Shown: positions 16,725-25,449, counted from the stretch's first letter. The stretch is 39,324 nucleotides of DNA from Clostridiales bacterium UBA929 (GCA_002293625.1 DBDP01000124.1:1-39324); one strand, 5' to 3'. Notes: a model not told the origin generated them from the sequence alone. Numbers and translations are program-made.

Positions 16725-17608
16725 AACGCTTCCCGCACGGAATCCCGCGCGATGTCGCGATGCGTCAGCACCACATAGCACCCCTTTTTCGACAAATCGT
16801 CGTACAATGCTCTCGCAATCCGAACGCTTCTGTGGCGTCCGCCGGTGCAGCCCACGGCGATGGAAAGACTGCTTTTCCCCTCTTCCTGATAACGCGGCAG
16901 GAGAAAATGAACGAGATCGGTCAGCTTCGCGCAGAATTCCTGCGTCTCCGGCCAGCGATCGATAAACTCCCGCACCGAGTCGTCCAGCCCGGTTAGCGGG
17001 CGGAGTTCCGCGATATAGTAAGGATTCGGCAGGAAACGTACGTCAAAAACCAAATCGCTTTCAGTCGGCAGTCCGTACTTAAAACCGAACGACGTTACCG
17101 TCACGACCATCCGCCGCTTTCCCGAACCGGCGAGTAAGCCGTTCAGATACTCGCGCCGCTGCGCGTGGGTGAGGTCGGAGGTGTCGATGATGTAATCGGC
17201 GCTTTCCCGAACCGGCGACAGCAGCGTTTTCTCCCGTTCAATGGCCTGTTGCAGCGTCTCGCCGTCCTGCCGGAGCGGATGACGGCGGCGCGTCTCTTTA
17301 TAACGCAGCAGGATGGCTTGCGTATTGGACTCCACAAACAAAATCTTATAATCGCAGTTCATCGCGCGGATCAATTCCAAAGACTCAAACAGCGCGTCAA
17401 ACGTCTGTCCCGCCCGTACGTCGGTCACCAGCGCCACCCGCTCATACGGCTGCCTGTCGCGTATTGAGGAGCGGACATACAAGTCGGCGAACGCGGGAAT
17501 CAGAGCCACCGGCATGTTGTCTACGGCGTAGTAGCCCATATCCTCCACGTCTTTGATAACGGCGCTCTTTCCGGCTCCCGACAACCCGGACACGATTAAA
17601 AACTCCAT
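16721..17608 (-). CDS. rapZ: RNase adapter / nucleotide-binding protein RapZ
   Basis: A P-loop protein of 295 residues with Walker A GLSGAGKSA at 8-16, DVEDMGYYAVDNMPVALIP, DVRAGQTFDALFESLE, the FVESNTQAILLRYKETRRRHPL helix and the C-terminal SIAVGCTGGRHRSVRIARAL motif. In Gram-negatives RapZ controls GlmZ decay; in Gram-positives YvcJ has GTPase/ATPase activity and acts with yvcK in cell-wall metabolism. GGGGG lies 7 bases before the start. It overlaps murB by 13 bases. Confidence 0.94.
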   Translation of the reverse strand: MEFLIVSGLSGAGKSAVIKDVEDMGYYAVDNMPVALIPAFADLYVRSSIRDRQPYERVALVTDVRAGQTFDALFESLELIRAMNCDYKILFVESNTQAILLRYKETRRRHPLRQDGETLQQAIEREKTLLSPVRESADYIIDTSDLTHAQRREYLNGLLAGSGKRRMVVTVTSFGFKYGLPTESDLVFDVRFLPNPYYIAELRPLTGLDDSVREFIDRWPETQEFCAKLTDLVHFLLPRYQEEGKSSLSIAVGCTGGRHRSVRIARALYDDLSKKGCYVVLTHRDIARDSVREAL

Positions 17609-18456
17609 TGGATGTCCCCCAGTAAACGCACTTCCGGCACAAGTTCCGCGCCAGTTTCTTTATATACCCGTCCGCGCACAAGATCAGCCAACCGCATTAC
17701 ATCGTCGCAGGTCGCGCCGCCGGTGTTGACGATGAAGCCCGCGTGTTTTTCCGAAACTTGCGCTCCGCCGACCGACACGCCCTTTAGGCCGCATTGCTCA
17801 ATCAGAGCGCCCGCGAAGCGTCCCGGAGGACGCTTAAAGAAACTGCCCGCGCTCGGCTGATTCACGGGTTGTTTTTGGCTTCGTGCTTTCTTGAGTTCCT
17901 CCGTTTTGGCGCGGATCTCACTCCCGTCACCCGACGTGAGCTTGAGCGTGACTTCCAGCACTGCCATATCCGGCATTTCGTGGAACACGCTGTGCCGGTA
18001 ACCAAAGTCAAATTCTGTTACGGTAAATGTCTTCTCTCCGTCAAAGCATAGCGCCTCGGTAACGACGCCGTCCATAACCCCGCCGTAAGCGCCCGCGTTC
18101 ATCACAACCGCGCCGCCGAGCGACCCCGGAATACCGCCCGCCCATTCCAAACCCGAGAGAGACGCCTTCGCGGCGGCTTGGGACAGCTCCGGCAGACTGA
18201 CGCCGCAGCCCGCCCGCACCGTTTCCCCCTCTATATGGATGCCGTTTAACCCGGACGTCAGGACGACCGGGGAGCGTAAGCCTGCGTCAGCCGCCAAAAC
18301 ATTGCTGCCGCGCCCAAGAATAATAGGTTTTTGAAGCGTGCGCAACAGAGTTACCGCCTGTTCCGTATTTCCCGGAACATACAGGCTGTCGCACGGACCG
18401 CCGATCCGAAAGGTCGTCAGTTCGCGGAGAGGCACACGCTCGCGTTGCGGCGTCAT
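17596..18456 (-). CDS. murB: UDP-N-acetylenolpyruvoylglucosamine reductase
   Basis: Reduces UDP-GlcNAc-enolpyruvate to UDP-MurNAc with NADPH and FAD. The 286-residue protein has TTFRIGGPCDSLYVP, the FAD loop ILGRGSNVLAADAG, GLEWAGGIPGSLGGAVVMNAGAYGG, the catalytic Ser in PSAGSFFKRP and the C-terminal catalytic Glu in LVPEVRLLG. The ATG overlaps the glk stop by four bases. It forms one transcript with rapZ-yvcK-whiA, tying peptidoglycan synthesis to its regulators. Confidence 0.96.
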   Translation of the reverse strand: MTPQRERVPLRELTTFRIGGPCDSLYVPGNTEQAVTLLRTLQKPIILGRGSNVLAADAGLRSPVVLTSGLNGIHIEGETVRAGCGVSLPELSQAAAKASLSGLEWAGGIPGSLGGAVVMNAGAYGGVMDGVVTEALCFDGEKTFTVTEFDFGYRHSVFHEMPDMAVLEVTLKLTSGDGSEIRAKTEELKKARSQKQPVNQPSAGSFFKRPPGRFAGALIEQCGLKGVSVGGAQVSEKHAGFIVNTGGATCDDVMRLADLVRGRVYKETGAELVPEVRLLGDIQWSF

Positions 18457-19379
18457 AGCATCGCAGCTCCGATGATGCCCGCGTCGTTGCCCAGCTCGGC
18501 GAGACGCAAAACCGTTTTCTTCTCCCCTACCGGGTACAGCTCGGATTCCAACAACGGGAGGACACGGTCAATCAGGTACTGCCCCTCATGGGATACGCCG
18601 CCGCCAAAGCACAGAACAGCGGGCTGGAAGAGGTTGATTAGGTTCGCCGCGCCGCAGGCTAGGAACGAGCAATACTCCGACACGACTGCTTCCGCCGCCG
18701 AATCACCCTGACGGGCGGCGAGGAACGCCGTGCGCCCGCTGACCTTTCCCTTCTCATCGGCAATAGAAACCATCAGACTGTTGGGGTTCGATTCCATCGC
18801 GGCTTTCGTCAAACGGATTAACCCCGTCGCCGACGCGTAGGCTTCCCAGCAGCCCTTGCGCCCGCATGTACAGGGAGCGCCGTCTTTGACGACGGTCATA
18901 TGACCGACTTCGCCACCCATGCCGTTGAACCCGTCATAAATTTTCCCGCCGAGGATGATGCCGCCGCCGACGCCCGTACCCAGCGTAACAAGAACCATAG
19001 ATTCATACGCCTTGCCCGCTCCGGCGTGGAACTCGCCCAGTGCCGCGACGTTCGCGTCGTTGCCGATCCTCACGGGAACACCCAGCGCACCCGAAAGCAT
19101 TCCTGCCAAAGGCACGTTGTCGAATCCCAAATTGTTGGAATAGATCACCGTACCCGCGCCCGTGTCGATCGAACCGGGCGAACCGATGCCCACCGACTCT
19201 ATCTCCTGAAAATTAATCCCCGCCTGCTCGCACAGCGAACGGACGAGCGCCTCCATCTCCCGCACCACATTCTCCGCGCCGCGCGGGGTACGTACACTGT
19301 CACGCGCGGCGATGCTCAGTTTTTCGTCCACCAGTCCGGCGGCAATGTTGGTGCCTCCAAGGTCAATACCGATTCGCAT
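18453..19379 (-). CDS. glk: glucokinase (ROK family)
   Basis: ATP-dependent glucose kinase, 308 residues. It has the phosphate-1 motif IGIDLGGTNIAAGLVD at the start, the ExGH-type segment (GGEVGHMTVVKDG) and the zinc-binding ROK signature CTCGRKGCWE. Catalytic Asp is in RIGNDANVAALGE. GGAGG lies 8 bases before ATG 19,379. The Fic gene lies 26 bases upstream. Confidence 0.93.
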   Translation of the reverse strand: MRIGIDLGGTNIAAGLVDEKLSIAARDSVRTPRGAENVVREMEALVRSLCEQAGINFQEIESVGIGSPGSIDTGAGTVIYSNNLGFDNVPLAGMLSGALGVPVRIGNDANVAALGEFHAGAGKAYESMVLVTLGTGVGGGIILGGKIYDGFNGMGGEVGHMTVVKDGAPCTCGRKGCWEAYASATGLIRLTKAAMESNPNSLMVSIADEKGKVSGRTAFLAARQGDSAAEAVVSEYCSFLACGAANLINLFQPAVLCFGGGVSHEGQYLIDRVLPLLESELYPVGEKKTVLRLAELGNDAGIIGAAML

Positions 19380-19405
19380 AGGGGTTTCCTCCGTTAGTAA
19401 TTTAA

Positions 19406-20179
19406 TTATTTCTCTGTCGGCGGTTCTTCTATTCTGAACAATCTGCAATAGTCTTTTTGCGCTTCAATCTCGCACTCCGCGATCAAGCGGAGAAAGGCGC
19501 GGTCGCTCGGGTTTTTGTCGCGCTGCGCCGCCTTTAGGGCATCAATGTATTTCTGCCGCCGGATCGGCGGTATGGAGACGATTTGGTAACCGTGGCTGAC
19601 TAAAATCAGGTTCATCAGCAGGCGCGCGGTGCGTCCGTTTCCGTCGGTAAACGGGTGGATATCCACAAGCCTTCGGTGCGCAAACGCCGCCAATTGAAGC
19701 GGGTGTAATGTTTGTTCATTCAGCGAAGCGATAAACTCCGCCATCATCGCTGGGACGTCCTCCGGCTTTGGCGGCAGATAGTCCGTGCCGGATATAAAAA
19801 CCTGAATGTCGCGGTATACTCCGGCTTTTTCCGCGTCAATATCTTGATAAAACAACTTGTGCAACCGTAATATCGTTTCTTCGCTCACGCGAAACGGATC
19901 CCGACGCGCAGCCTCCAGCATAAAATCATAGGCTTTCGCGTGCCCAACCGCTTCGTAACAGTCCCGCAGTGGTTTCCCGCCGACGGTCAACCCGTCTTCC
20001 AGCAAAACCTTCGTTTCCGAGAGCGTGAGGGTGTTGCCTTCCAGGGCGTTGGAGGAGTAGGTTGTGCCGACGCGGAAATAAGCGTCCAGTTCCTTGACCT
20101 CCCCCGGCGCAAGCGGACGACGGCTGTCTATCCAAGCCTTTGTGCGGTCTATGCGGTCAAGCATCGCTTGCAAATTCAA
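19406..20179 (-). CDS. Fic-domain protein with N-terminal inhibitory motif
   Basis: Fic proteins transfer AMP (or remove it) from target proteins. The full active-site motif HPFTDGNGRTAR begins at residue 175. The inhibitory helix motif S-x-x-x-E-G occurs at 43-48 (SNALEG), which marks a class II Fic: Glu47 would clash with ATP gamma-phosphate and keep the enzyme off. A flap hairpin region (DIQVFISGTDYLPPKPEDVP) precedes the active site. The start is a TTG (20,179, or a second one at 20,173) after GGAGGG; the first ATG is too far from it. Target unknown; linkage to glk/murB is positional only. Confidence 0.88.
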   Translation of the reverse strand: MNLQAMLDRIDRTKAWIDSRRPLAPGEVKELDAYFRVGTTYSSNALEGNTLTLSETKVLLEDGLTVGGKPLRDCYEAVGHAKAYDFMLEAARRDPFRVSEETILRLHKLFYQDIDAEKAGVYRDIQVFISGTDYLPPKPEDVPAMMAEFIASLNEQTLHPLQLAAFAHRRLVDIHPFTDGNGRTARLLMNLILVSHGYQIVSIPPIRRQKYIDALKAAQRDKNPSDRAFLRLIAECEIEAQKDYCRLFRIEEPPTEK

Positions 20180-20204
20180 TCACCCTCCGTGTTCATAATT
20201 TTGA

Positions 20205-20345
20205 AATTCCGCAGGGGCGATTCGCAATCGCCCGCGTGAAAAATGTTGGGGATGAGGGAACGGCGGGGATATCACGAACGATCGTGGGCGATCGTCCCTA
20301 CGGAGACGGAACTACGGCGGACGCGCAATGCGCACCCCTATCTCG
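20205..20345. repeat. three GGGGCG-type palindromic repeats in one intergenic gap
   Basis: The 193-bp gap between the Fic gene and tmcAL has no gene but three members of the dispersed palindrome family: 20,210-20,236 (GCAGGGGCGATTCGCAATCG then CCC), 20,279-20,304 (minus strand GTAGGGACGATCGCCCACGA) and 20,311-20,341 (minus strand ATAGGGGTGCGCATTGCGCG). Each has a GC-rich hairpin flanked by TAGGG. Confidence 0.65.
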
Positions 20346-20372
20346 ACCCTTCACCGCCGGGGGATGCTTTCC

Positions 20373-21452
20373 CTACAATTTCACGACGCCCTTCCGCCAT
20401 TCGCCGCCCGCCGCCTCGGGGCGCGGCATACACAGCGTCAGCTGGTCGGTGACGGAAGCCTCCAAGGCAAGCTGGCCGCGGTGTGCCGCCGGGCGGCTGA
20501 TGATCGGCGTATTGACCTTCGCAAGCAATTCCCCTCCCCGTTTGCCGAATCCGAGTAAACGGATATGTGGCGGCGGAGAGGTGTCCGTAAGACCCAAAAA
20601 TGCCGCCATCACGCAGCGGCGTATCCGCGCCATCGTATACCGCTTCGTCTTTGCGAGCCGGTACAGCTCCGGCAGGGAGCGCGCGCCGACCGAGGCGTGG
20701 TAAAGACGCTGTGCCAACCCTCCGGCGCCGACGTCCGGCAGCATCAAAAAATCCATCATGCTCATGCGGCGCAGACGGGAAAGCACGGCGCCCTCCTGCT
20801 TCATAAGCGAAATCGGGGCGCGTCCGGCGCGCAATTCCTGCCGCCAAAGCTCCCCGAACGGGATACGCTTCGGAACCGAGCCGGAAAGCACGTGTCTGCG
20901 TATATCCGACGCGGAGCCGCGCCCGTCGTGGGCGGAGCCGCGCCGCGCGATCGGAAGCGGCGTAATGCCGATCCCCCGCAATGCGCGTATGTATTCCAGC
21001 GCGAGAATGTTGTTGGGGGTAAAGAGAGCCGCCGCGTCCGGGAATGCTTTGGGCAGCGCGGCGGCCAATGAGATGTCTTTTGGTAGCGTTGCCGGGACGC
21101 GCTCGCTCAAGTCCTGTAAAACGCCTAAATCCGCTGTCTCCGCGCCGAACGATAAATGGGTGACAAAACCCAAGTTCGCGATGATGTCCACCGCCGCGCG
21201 GGCAAAGGTTTCGGCGGGGGCGCATGCATACGGCGCGGGCAGCTCAAACACAAGGTCAAACCCCGCAGCGAGCGCCATACGCGTCCGCACCGTTTTTTCT
21301 AAAATCGGGAAATCTCCCCGCTGCACGACGTTTCCGCTCATCACGGCCACCAAACCCGTATGTTCGCCCAAGCGTTCGCGAATACAGGCAAGGTGGTACA
21401 GATGCCCCTGATGTAGGGGATTATATTCGGCAATGACGGCGCATACGCTCAT
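20373..21452 (-). CDS. tmcAL: tRNA(Met) cytidine acetate ligase
   Basis: A nucleotidyltransferase-fold enzyme (formerly YlbM) that uses acetate and ATP to make N4-acetylcytidine at the wobble base of elongator tRNA-Met. It starts VCAVIAEYNPLHQGHLYHL with the HxGH catalytic motif, followed by VAVMSGNVVQRGDFPILEK, FDLVFELPAPYACAPAETFA and LSFGAETADLG. It is 359 residues, about 40 shorter than typical. The ATG overlaps the ackA stop by four bases; the pairing with ackA fits its use of acetate. Confidence 0.92.
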   Translation of the reverse strand: MSVCAVIAEYNPLHQGHLYHLACIRERLGEHTGLVAVMSGNVVQRGDFPILEKTVRTRMALAAGFDLVFELPAPYACAPAETFARAAVDIIANLGFVTHLSFGAETADLGVLQDLSERVPATLPKDISLAAALPKAFPDAAALFTPNNILALEYIRALRGIGITPLPIARRGSAHDGRGSASDIRRHVLSGSVPKRIPFGELWRQELRAGRAPISLMKQEGAVLSRLRRMSMMDFLMLPDVGAGGLAQRLYHASVGARSLPELYRLAKTKRYTMARIRRCVMAAFLGLTDTSPPPHIRLLGFGKRGGELLAKVNTPIISRPAAHRGQLALEASVTDQLTLCMPRPEAAGGEWRKGVVKL

Positions 21453-22630
21453 TCGGCGAGACCCGTGACGATTTCGCGCGTATCGTCGGCGATCACCAGC
21501 TCCTCGTCGGTCGGGATCACCAAAATTTTTGAGGGGCTTCCGTCAGCCGAAATCACGCATTCGCCGCGCGCAGCTTGGTTCTTTTCATCGTCAAGCACCA
21601 ACCCCATGAAGTCCAGCCCTTCGCTGATTCTTTTTCGGATGCTCGGATTATTTTCGCCGACTCCGGCCGTGAAAACCAACGCATCGCAGCCGTCCATCGC
21701 GGCGGCAAACGCGCCGACGGTCTTTTTAACCGAATAGGTGAACAAATCCAACGCGTACTCCGCCCGGGGATTGGCGGACGCCAGCAGATCGCGAAAATCG
21801 CTGGATACACCCGAAACGCCCAGCATACCGGATTTTTTATTAAGGATATCAAGCACCTGCGCGGAGGTCAGATTCTCGCGGTTCATCAAGTACTCGATGA
21901 TCGCCGGATCTATATTGCCGCTGCGCGTACCCATCGGGACACCCTCCAGCGGCGTAAAGCCCATCGAGGTATCAACAGAAATGCCGTTTTTAACGGCGGC
22001 AACCGACGAACCGTTACCCATATGGCAGGTTACTGTTTTCAAGTCGTCACGCCCGAGCAACTCGGAAGCGCGGCGCGACACATAGCGGTGCGACGTGCCG
22101 TGGAAACCGTAGCGGCGCACCTTCAGACGCTTGTAGTATTCATACGGAATGGCGTACAGATACGCCATTTTCGGCATGGTTTGATGGAACGCCGTATCGA
22201 AGACGGCGACCTGCGGCACGCCGGGCATAACCTCTTCGCAGGCGCGGATACCAACCAAATTGGGCGGGTTATGGAGCGGCGCAAGGGGTACGCATTCCTC
22301 AATCGCACTGATGACCGGCGGGGTAATTAAAACGCTCGCGGAGAACAGCTCGCCGCCGTGTACAACGCGGTGTCCGATGGCGTCAATCTCGCCCATATCA
22401 TTGATAACGCCGGTTTCGGGTGAGGTCAGCAGCCCGACGACGGCACGGATCGCGTCGGCATGGTTCTGCATCGGGATATCTGCCGTATACTCGCCTTTCC
22501 CCTTGTGTTTTACCCGCCCGTCAATCCCGATCCGTTCACAAATCCCTTTCGCCAAGACGCCGCTTTGGGTCATGTCAAAGAGCTGATACTTCAAGGAAGA
22601 GCTTCCCGCGTTGATCACCAGTATACGCAT
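21449..22630 (-). CDS. ackA: acetate kinase
   Basis: Interconverts acetate + ATP and acetyl phosphate, giving ATP in fermentation. The 393-residue product starts MRILVINAGSSSLKYQLFDM and has GHRVVHGGELFSASVLI, AVFDTAFHQTMP, RRYGFHGTSHRYVS, CHMGNGSSVAAVKNG and FTAGVGENNPSIRKRI. ATG 22,630 follows a GGGCGGG. A promoter candidate lies at 22,684-22,712. tmcAL follows with a four-base overlap. Confidence 0.96.
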   Translation of the reverse strand: MRILVINAGSSSLKYQLFDMTQSGVLAKGICERIGIDGRVKHKGKGEYTADIPMQNHADAIRAVVGLLTSPETGVINDMGEIDAIGHRVVHGGELFSASVLITPPVISAIEECVPLAPLHNPPNLVGIRACEEVMPGVPQVAVFDTAFHQTMPKMAYLYAIPYEYYKRLKVRRYGFHGTSHRYVSRRASELLGRDDLKTVTCHMGNGSSVAAVKNGISVDTSMGFTPLEGVPMGTRSGNIDPAIIEYLMNRENLTSAQVLDILNKKSGMLGVSGVSSDFRDLLASANPRAEYALDLFTYSVKKTVGAFAAAMDGCDALVFTAGVGENNPSIRKRISEGLDFMGLVLDDEKNQAARGECVISADGSPSKILVIPTDEELVIADDTREIVTGLAE

Positions 22631-22683
22631 AATTTCCCGCCCTTTTACTTGTACTAAAGCGCTTCGCACGCTTTTGTGCTTAC

Positions 22684-22712
22684 AGTCTAGCACAATCGGG
22701 CGGCAACTTCAA
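22684..22712 (-). promoter_or_regulatory. candidate sigma-A promoter for ackA-tmcAL
   Basis: On the minus strand, -35 TTGAAG and -10 TAGACT are separated by exactly 17 bases, each matching 4 of 6 consensus positions. It lies about 55 bases upstream of the ackA ATG in the divergent gap with the MutS-like remnant. Confidence 0.5.
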
Positions 22713-22777
22713 GAGGACATTCACTTTACTTTCCCTATTCTTTCCTGTATTATAGTCTGTGATTGGAGGGTCGATGT

Positions 22778-23504
22778 GTGCAGGATAGGTTTCGGGAACT
22801 TGCGGCGCGGCGGGAGATCGCGCTGAAAAAAGATAAACGGCGCAGCAGCGCGCTCGCGAACCTGTTTCGCTGGGAGGCTCTGATCCCCTACGGTCTTCTT
22901 TTGCTTGCTGCGCAGCTGCTCGCATGGCTTCTGGGAATGCGGAGGATTCGAAAGTATATGGGTGTTATGCGCAGCTTGAAATTCGGAGGGTATACAGATG
23001 CTGTAAAGGTAATAACTGCACAGAACTTCAAGGCTGCGAAACTTCGCGACATGCAAGCGCGGCTCAGTGTTTCTGAACGCGCGGTTAAGGCGCTGGGAAG
23101 TATCGCTTCCGCGCTTAGCATTAATGCGGATCGCGGACAGTATGGGGATTTCCACATTCTACGCGGAATTGAAACAAATTAAAACGATTCTCGACATCGC
23201 CGGAGGAGATGTTTTGTTCCTAATCGACGAAATCTTTAAGGGAACGAACTCCACCGACCGCTTGACCGGCGCAAAGACTGTCATCACTATGCTCCGCGTG
23301 ATGGGTGCCGCCGGTTTGGTCTCGACCCACGATCTTGAGCTGTGCGAACTCACGGGGATTCAAAACGTTCATTTCTCAGAGCGGTATGAACAGAATGAGA
23401 TTCTGTTTGATTATCGTTTGAAAGACGGAAAATCCACCACCACCAATGCCCGGCGACTGATGGAGATGGTGGGGATCGTAGAAAATAATTCGCCAATAGT
23501 TTGA
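22778..23504 (+). pseudogene. MutS-family ATPase remnant (membrane-anchored type)
   Basis: A GTG at 22,778 with GGAGG 8 bases upstream opens a frame (QDRFRELAARREIALKKDKRR, then a hydrophobic ALIPYGLLLLAAQLLAWLLG segment) typical of clostridial MutS-like proteins with an N-terminal helix pair. Most of the middle, including the Walker A loop, is missing. A frameshift near 23,120-23,150 moves the reading into a second frame, which carries the MutS C-terminus: DSMGISTFYAELKQIK, Walker B LFLIDEIFKGTNSTDR, VSTHDLELCEL and TTTNARRLMEMVGI. Normal MutS-like proteins of this type are about 550-600 residues; fewer than 245 remain. Confidence 0.75.
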
Positions 23505-23528
23505 CGATAGCTTTCATAGAAATAATGA

Positions 23529-23557
23529 TTGACAACCCAAGCGAGTTATGTTACACT
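23529..23557 (+). promoter_or_regulatory. promoter of the tRNA-Leu/tRNA-fMet pair
   Basis: A perfect -35 TTGACA (23,529-23,534), a 17-base spacer and -10 TACACT (23,552-23,557) end 16 bases before the mature 5' end of tRNA-Leu. Confidence 0.75.
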
Positions 23558-23572
23558 TACCAAGTGACCGTT

Positions 23573-23660
23573 GCCGGAGTGGCGGAACTGGCAGACGCCC
23601 GGGACTTAAAATCCCGTGAACCGTAGGTTCGTACCGGTTCGAGCCCGGTCTCCGGCACCA
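23573..23660 (+). tRNA. tRNA-Leu (anticodon UAA)
   Basis: An 88-base class II tRNA. The acceptor stem GCCGGAG/CTCCGGC is perfect, the anticodon loop CTTAAAA gives UAA, and there is a long variable arm, a T-loop GGTTCGAGCCC and an encoded CCA end. Confidence 0.95.
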
Positions 23661-23682
23661 GTGCCGAAACGGCATTTCATAA

Positions 23683-23762
<80 letters not shown>

Positions 23763-23764
23763 AG

Positions 23765-23797
23765 AATCCCTGTAGCCGCAATGGTTACAGGGATTTA
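23765..23797 (+). terminator. terminator after tRNA-fMet (element-supplied)
   Basis: AATCCCTGTA pairs with TACAGGGATT around a small loop, followed by TTATCTT. It lies outside the att core, so it came with the element; the tRNA's original terminator should be the hairpin just beyond attR. Confidence 0.7.
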
Positions 23798-23832
23798 TCT
23801 TGCCTGCTGCTTATTGGGCTCAAATCGTGTTT

Positions 23833-23851
23833 GTTCAAGTTTTGTTCAAGT
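23833..23851. repeat. integrase arm-site candidates near attL
   Basis: Two copies of GTTCAAGT 11 bp apart (23,833-23,840 and 23,844-23,851), between the integrase stop and the att core. The same pair plus a third copy recurs near attR. Confidence 0.6.
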
Positions 23852-23864
23852 GAGCATCAAAAAA

Positions 23865-25280
23865 CTATCCGATGCCCTCTTTTGCACCTTCTGTTTTCTT
23901 CGGCGTCAATACATCATCCAGTATGTCGCTCGCGGCTTCTTCCGCTGTCTTTATAGCGTGAGAATAGATGTTAACCAGCGTGGACGCCTGGGCGTGTCCT
24001 GTCCGGGCTTGAAGTGTCCGAACGTCGACACCGTTTGCAATTTGCAAGCTGCTAAATGTGTGACGGCATGAGTGCGGCGTAAAATGCGGGAGATTGTGCT
24101 TCTCTATAAACTGATCGAGCCAATAGTTGATGGTATCGGGATTGATTGGGTTCCCATTGTACTGAATGAACAGACGATCCTTGTCTCCGACCCATGCGTC
24201 GCCCATCATCAGTTTTTGATTAGCCCACCATGCGCGATACTCTGTGAAAACGGTAAACATGACCGACGGAAGTTTGATTGACCGCTCGCTTGACATATTC
24301 TTTGTGGGAACTTCTGTGATACCGCTCCCCTGTTGATACTGACTTGCACGATTTATGTGTATCATTTGACGGTCAAAGTCAAAATCACGCCATTCAAGGC
24401 CGCATAGTTCACCCCGCCGGATGCCGCTATACAGAAGAAGCAGAATCGCCGTTTTAACCCGTGTGTCGTCCTCTGCAAAAAGCAACCCGACGATATGCCG
24501 TGCCTGTTCCCTGTCGAGATACACGGCTTCTTTGCGCTGCACTTTTGGCGCGGTCGTATGCTCACGCGCCACGTTGAACGGGATGATCCGGCTGCGTTTT
24601 GCTTTCTCTAATATGGCAGAAATAAGCCGGTGGTGGTGTAGGATCGTTTTATCCGACAACCCGGTTGTATTATCCCACACTTGAAAAATATCCTTCACAT
24701 CAGCCTGTAACGCCGTCGCGATTAGCGCGGCTTTTTTTATGCTTATCCGCTTTCCGTCTCGCGCTGTTGCGACAGTGGCGGGAGCAACCCCGGCAAAGCG
24801 CGCTAAAGCTCCGAGTGACAGCTTACGCTTTCCCATTATTCCCTTGAGCTTTGCAGAAGTAGCGTAACGACCTTGCTCTTTGATTCCGGCTTCTTTCAAA
24901 TTCTGATAGAATGCCTCCAAGTGATGGGCTTGTAATTTTTCAATGGGCTTGTGGCCGATCGCTAAATTGATTCTTTTCAACAACTCCGCATATCGGGCGC
25001 GCGTAGTAGGCGCAATCTGCGCCGTTTCCATCCACCGAGCGGCATAATCGGCAAACTTCGTCTTGCCGTCGAGGGACACGACACCCGAGCGGGCGCGCTC
25101 CTCAAACAGCACCGCCTCTTTTTCCGCCTGCTTGTCCGCCGCGCTGGGACGCATACCAGCAGGCGGCCGCCACGTCATGGACTTCGTGATCTGCTTCCCG
25201 CCCGCGCCCTGCTCAATGTAGACACGTATCAAGTAGGAGGCAGAGCCGGACTTATTCAGGCGCTTCGTTATGTTCGGCAT
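23865..25280 (-). CDS. int: tyrosine integrase with internal XRE-like HTH domain
   Basis: A 471-residue site-specific recombinase. The N-terminal arm-binding region (YLIRVYIEQGAGGKQITKSMTW) is followed by a core-binding domain from about 88. That domain is split by an inserted helix-turn-helix near 148-200 (LSLGALARFAGVAPATVATARDGKRISIKKAALIATALQA). The catalytic domain has all key residues: Arg in LLYSGIRRGEL, a beta-hairpin Lys (PTKN), HSCRHTF (HxxR), TGHAQ and the nucleophile Tyr in LVNIYSH. GGAGG lies 9 bases before the ATG. It ends about 100 bases from attL, the usual place for int. Integrases with this HTH insert occur in other Clostridia prophages. Confidence 0.95.
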   Translation of the reverse strand: MPNITKRLNKSGSASYLIRVYIEQGAGGKQITKSMTWRPPAGMRPSAADKQAEKEAVLFEERARSGVVSLDGKTKFADYAARWMETAQIAPTTRARYAELLKRINLAIGHKPIEKLQAHHLEAFYQNLKEAGIKEQGRYATSAKLKGIMGKRKLSLGALARFAGVAPATVATARDGKRISIKKAALIATALQADVKDIFQVWDNTTGLSDKTILHHHRLISAILEKAKRSRIIPFNVAREHTTAPKVQRKEAVYLDREQARHIVGLLFAEDDTRVKTAILLLLYSGIRRGELCGLEWRDFDFDRQMIHINRASQYQQGSGITEVPTKNMSSERSIKLPSVMFTVFTEYRAWWANQKLMMGDAWVGDKDRLFIQYNGNPINPDTINYWLDQFIEKHNLPHFTPHSCRHTFSSLQIANGVDVRTLQARTGHAQASTLVNIYSHAIKTAEEAASDILDDVLTPKKTEGAKEGIG

Positions 25281-25370
25281 TGGAAGTAGCCTCCTTTTAC
25301 AGGATTAGTATTATTTACCACATAAAGCATTAGGAAGAAAAACAGAGATAATCCACGATAACGTGAGAAA

Positions 25371-25399
25371 TTGCGAGGTGAACCCTTTATCAATATACT
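25371..25399 (+). promoter_or_regulatory. candidate early promoter of the element
   Basis: -35 TTGCGA and -10 TATACT are 17 bases apart (4 and 5 of 6 matches to consensus). It lies in the 263-bp divergent gap between int and the small HTH gene and gives a leader of about 135 bases. A 14-bp perfect palindrome lies inside that leader. Confidence 0.5.
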
Positions 25400-25435
25400 G
25401 TTTTGTACTTTTCTATGCTATTCTTTCTGTTTTGC

Positions 25436-25449
25436 TTTCAAATTTGAAA
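25436..25449. promoter_or_regulatory. 14-bp palindrome, candidate operator
   Basis: TTTCAAATTTGAAA is a perfect inverted repeat, downstream of the predicted early promoter and 95 bases before the first early gene. It has the size and symmetry of a phage-repressor or Cro-type site. No separate CI-like repressor gene is present in the element. Confidence 0.45.

Noticed and set aside
20338..21225. Alternative long minus-strand frame in tmcAL
   Set aside because: Arg/Gly-rich out-of-frame translation of a GC-rich gene; the tmcAL frame has the HxGH motif.
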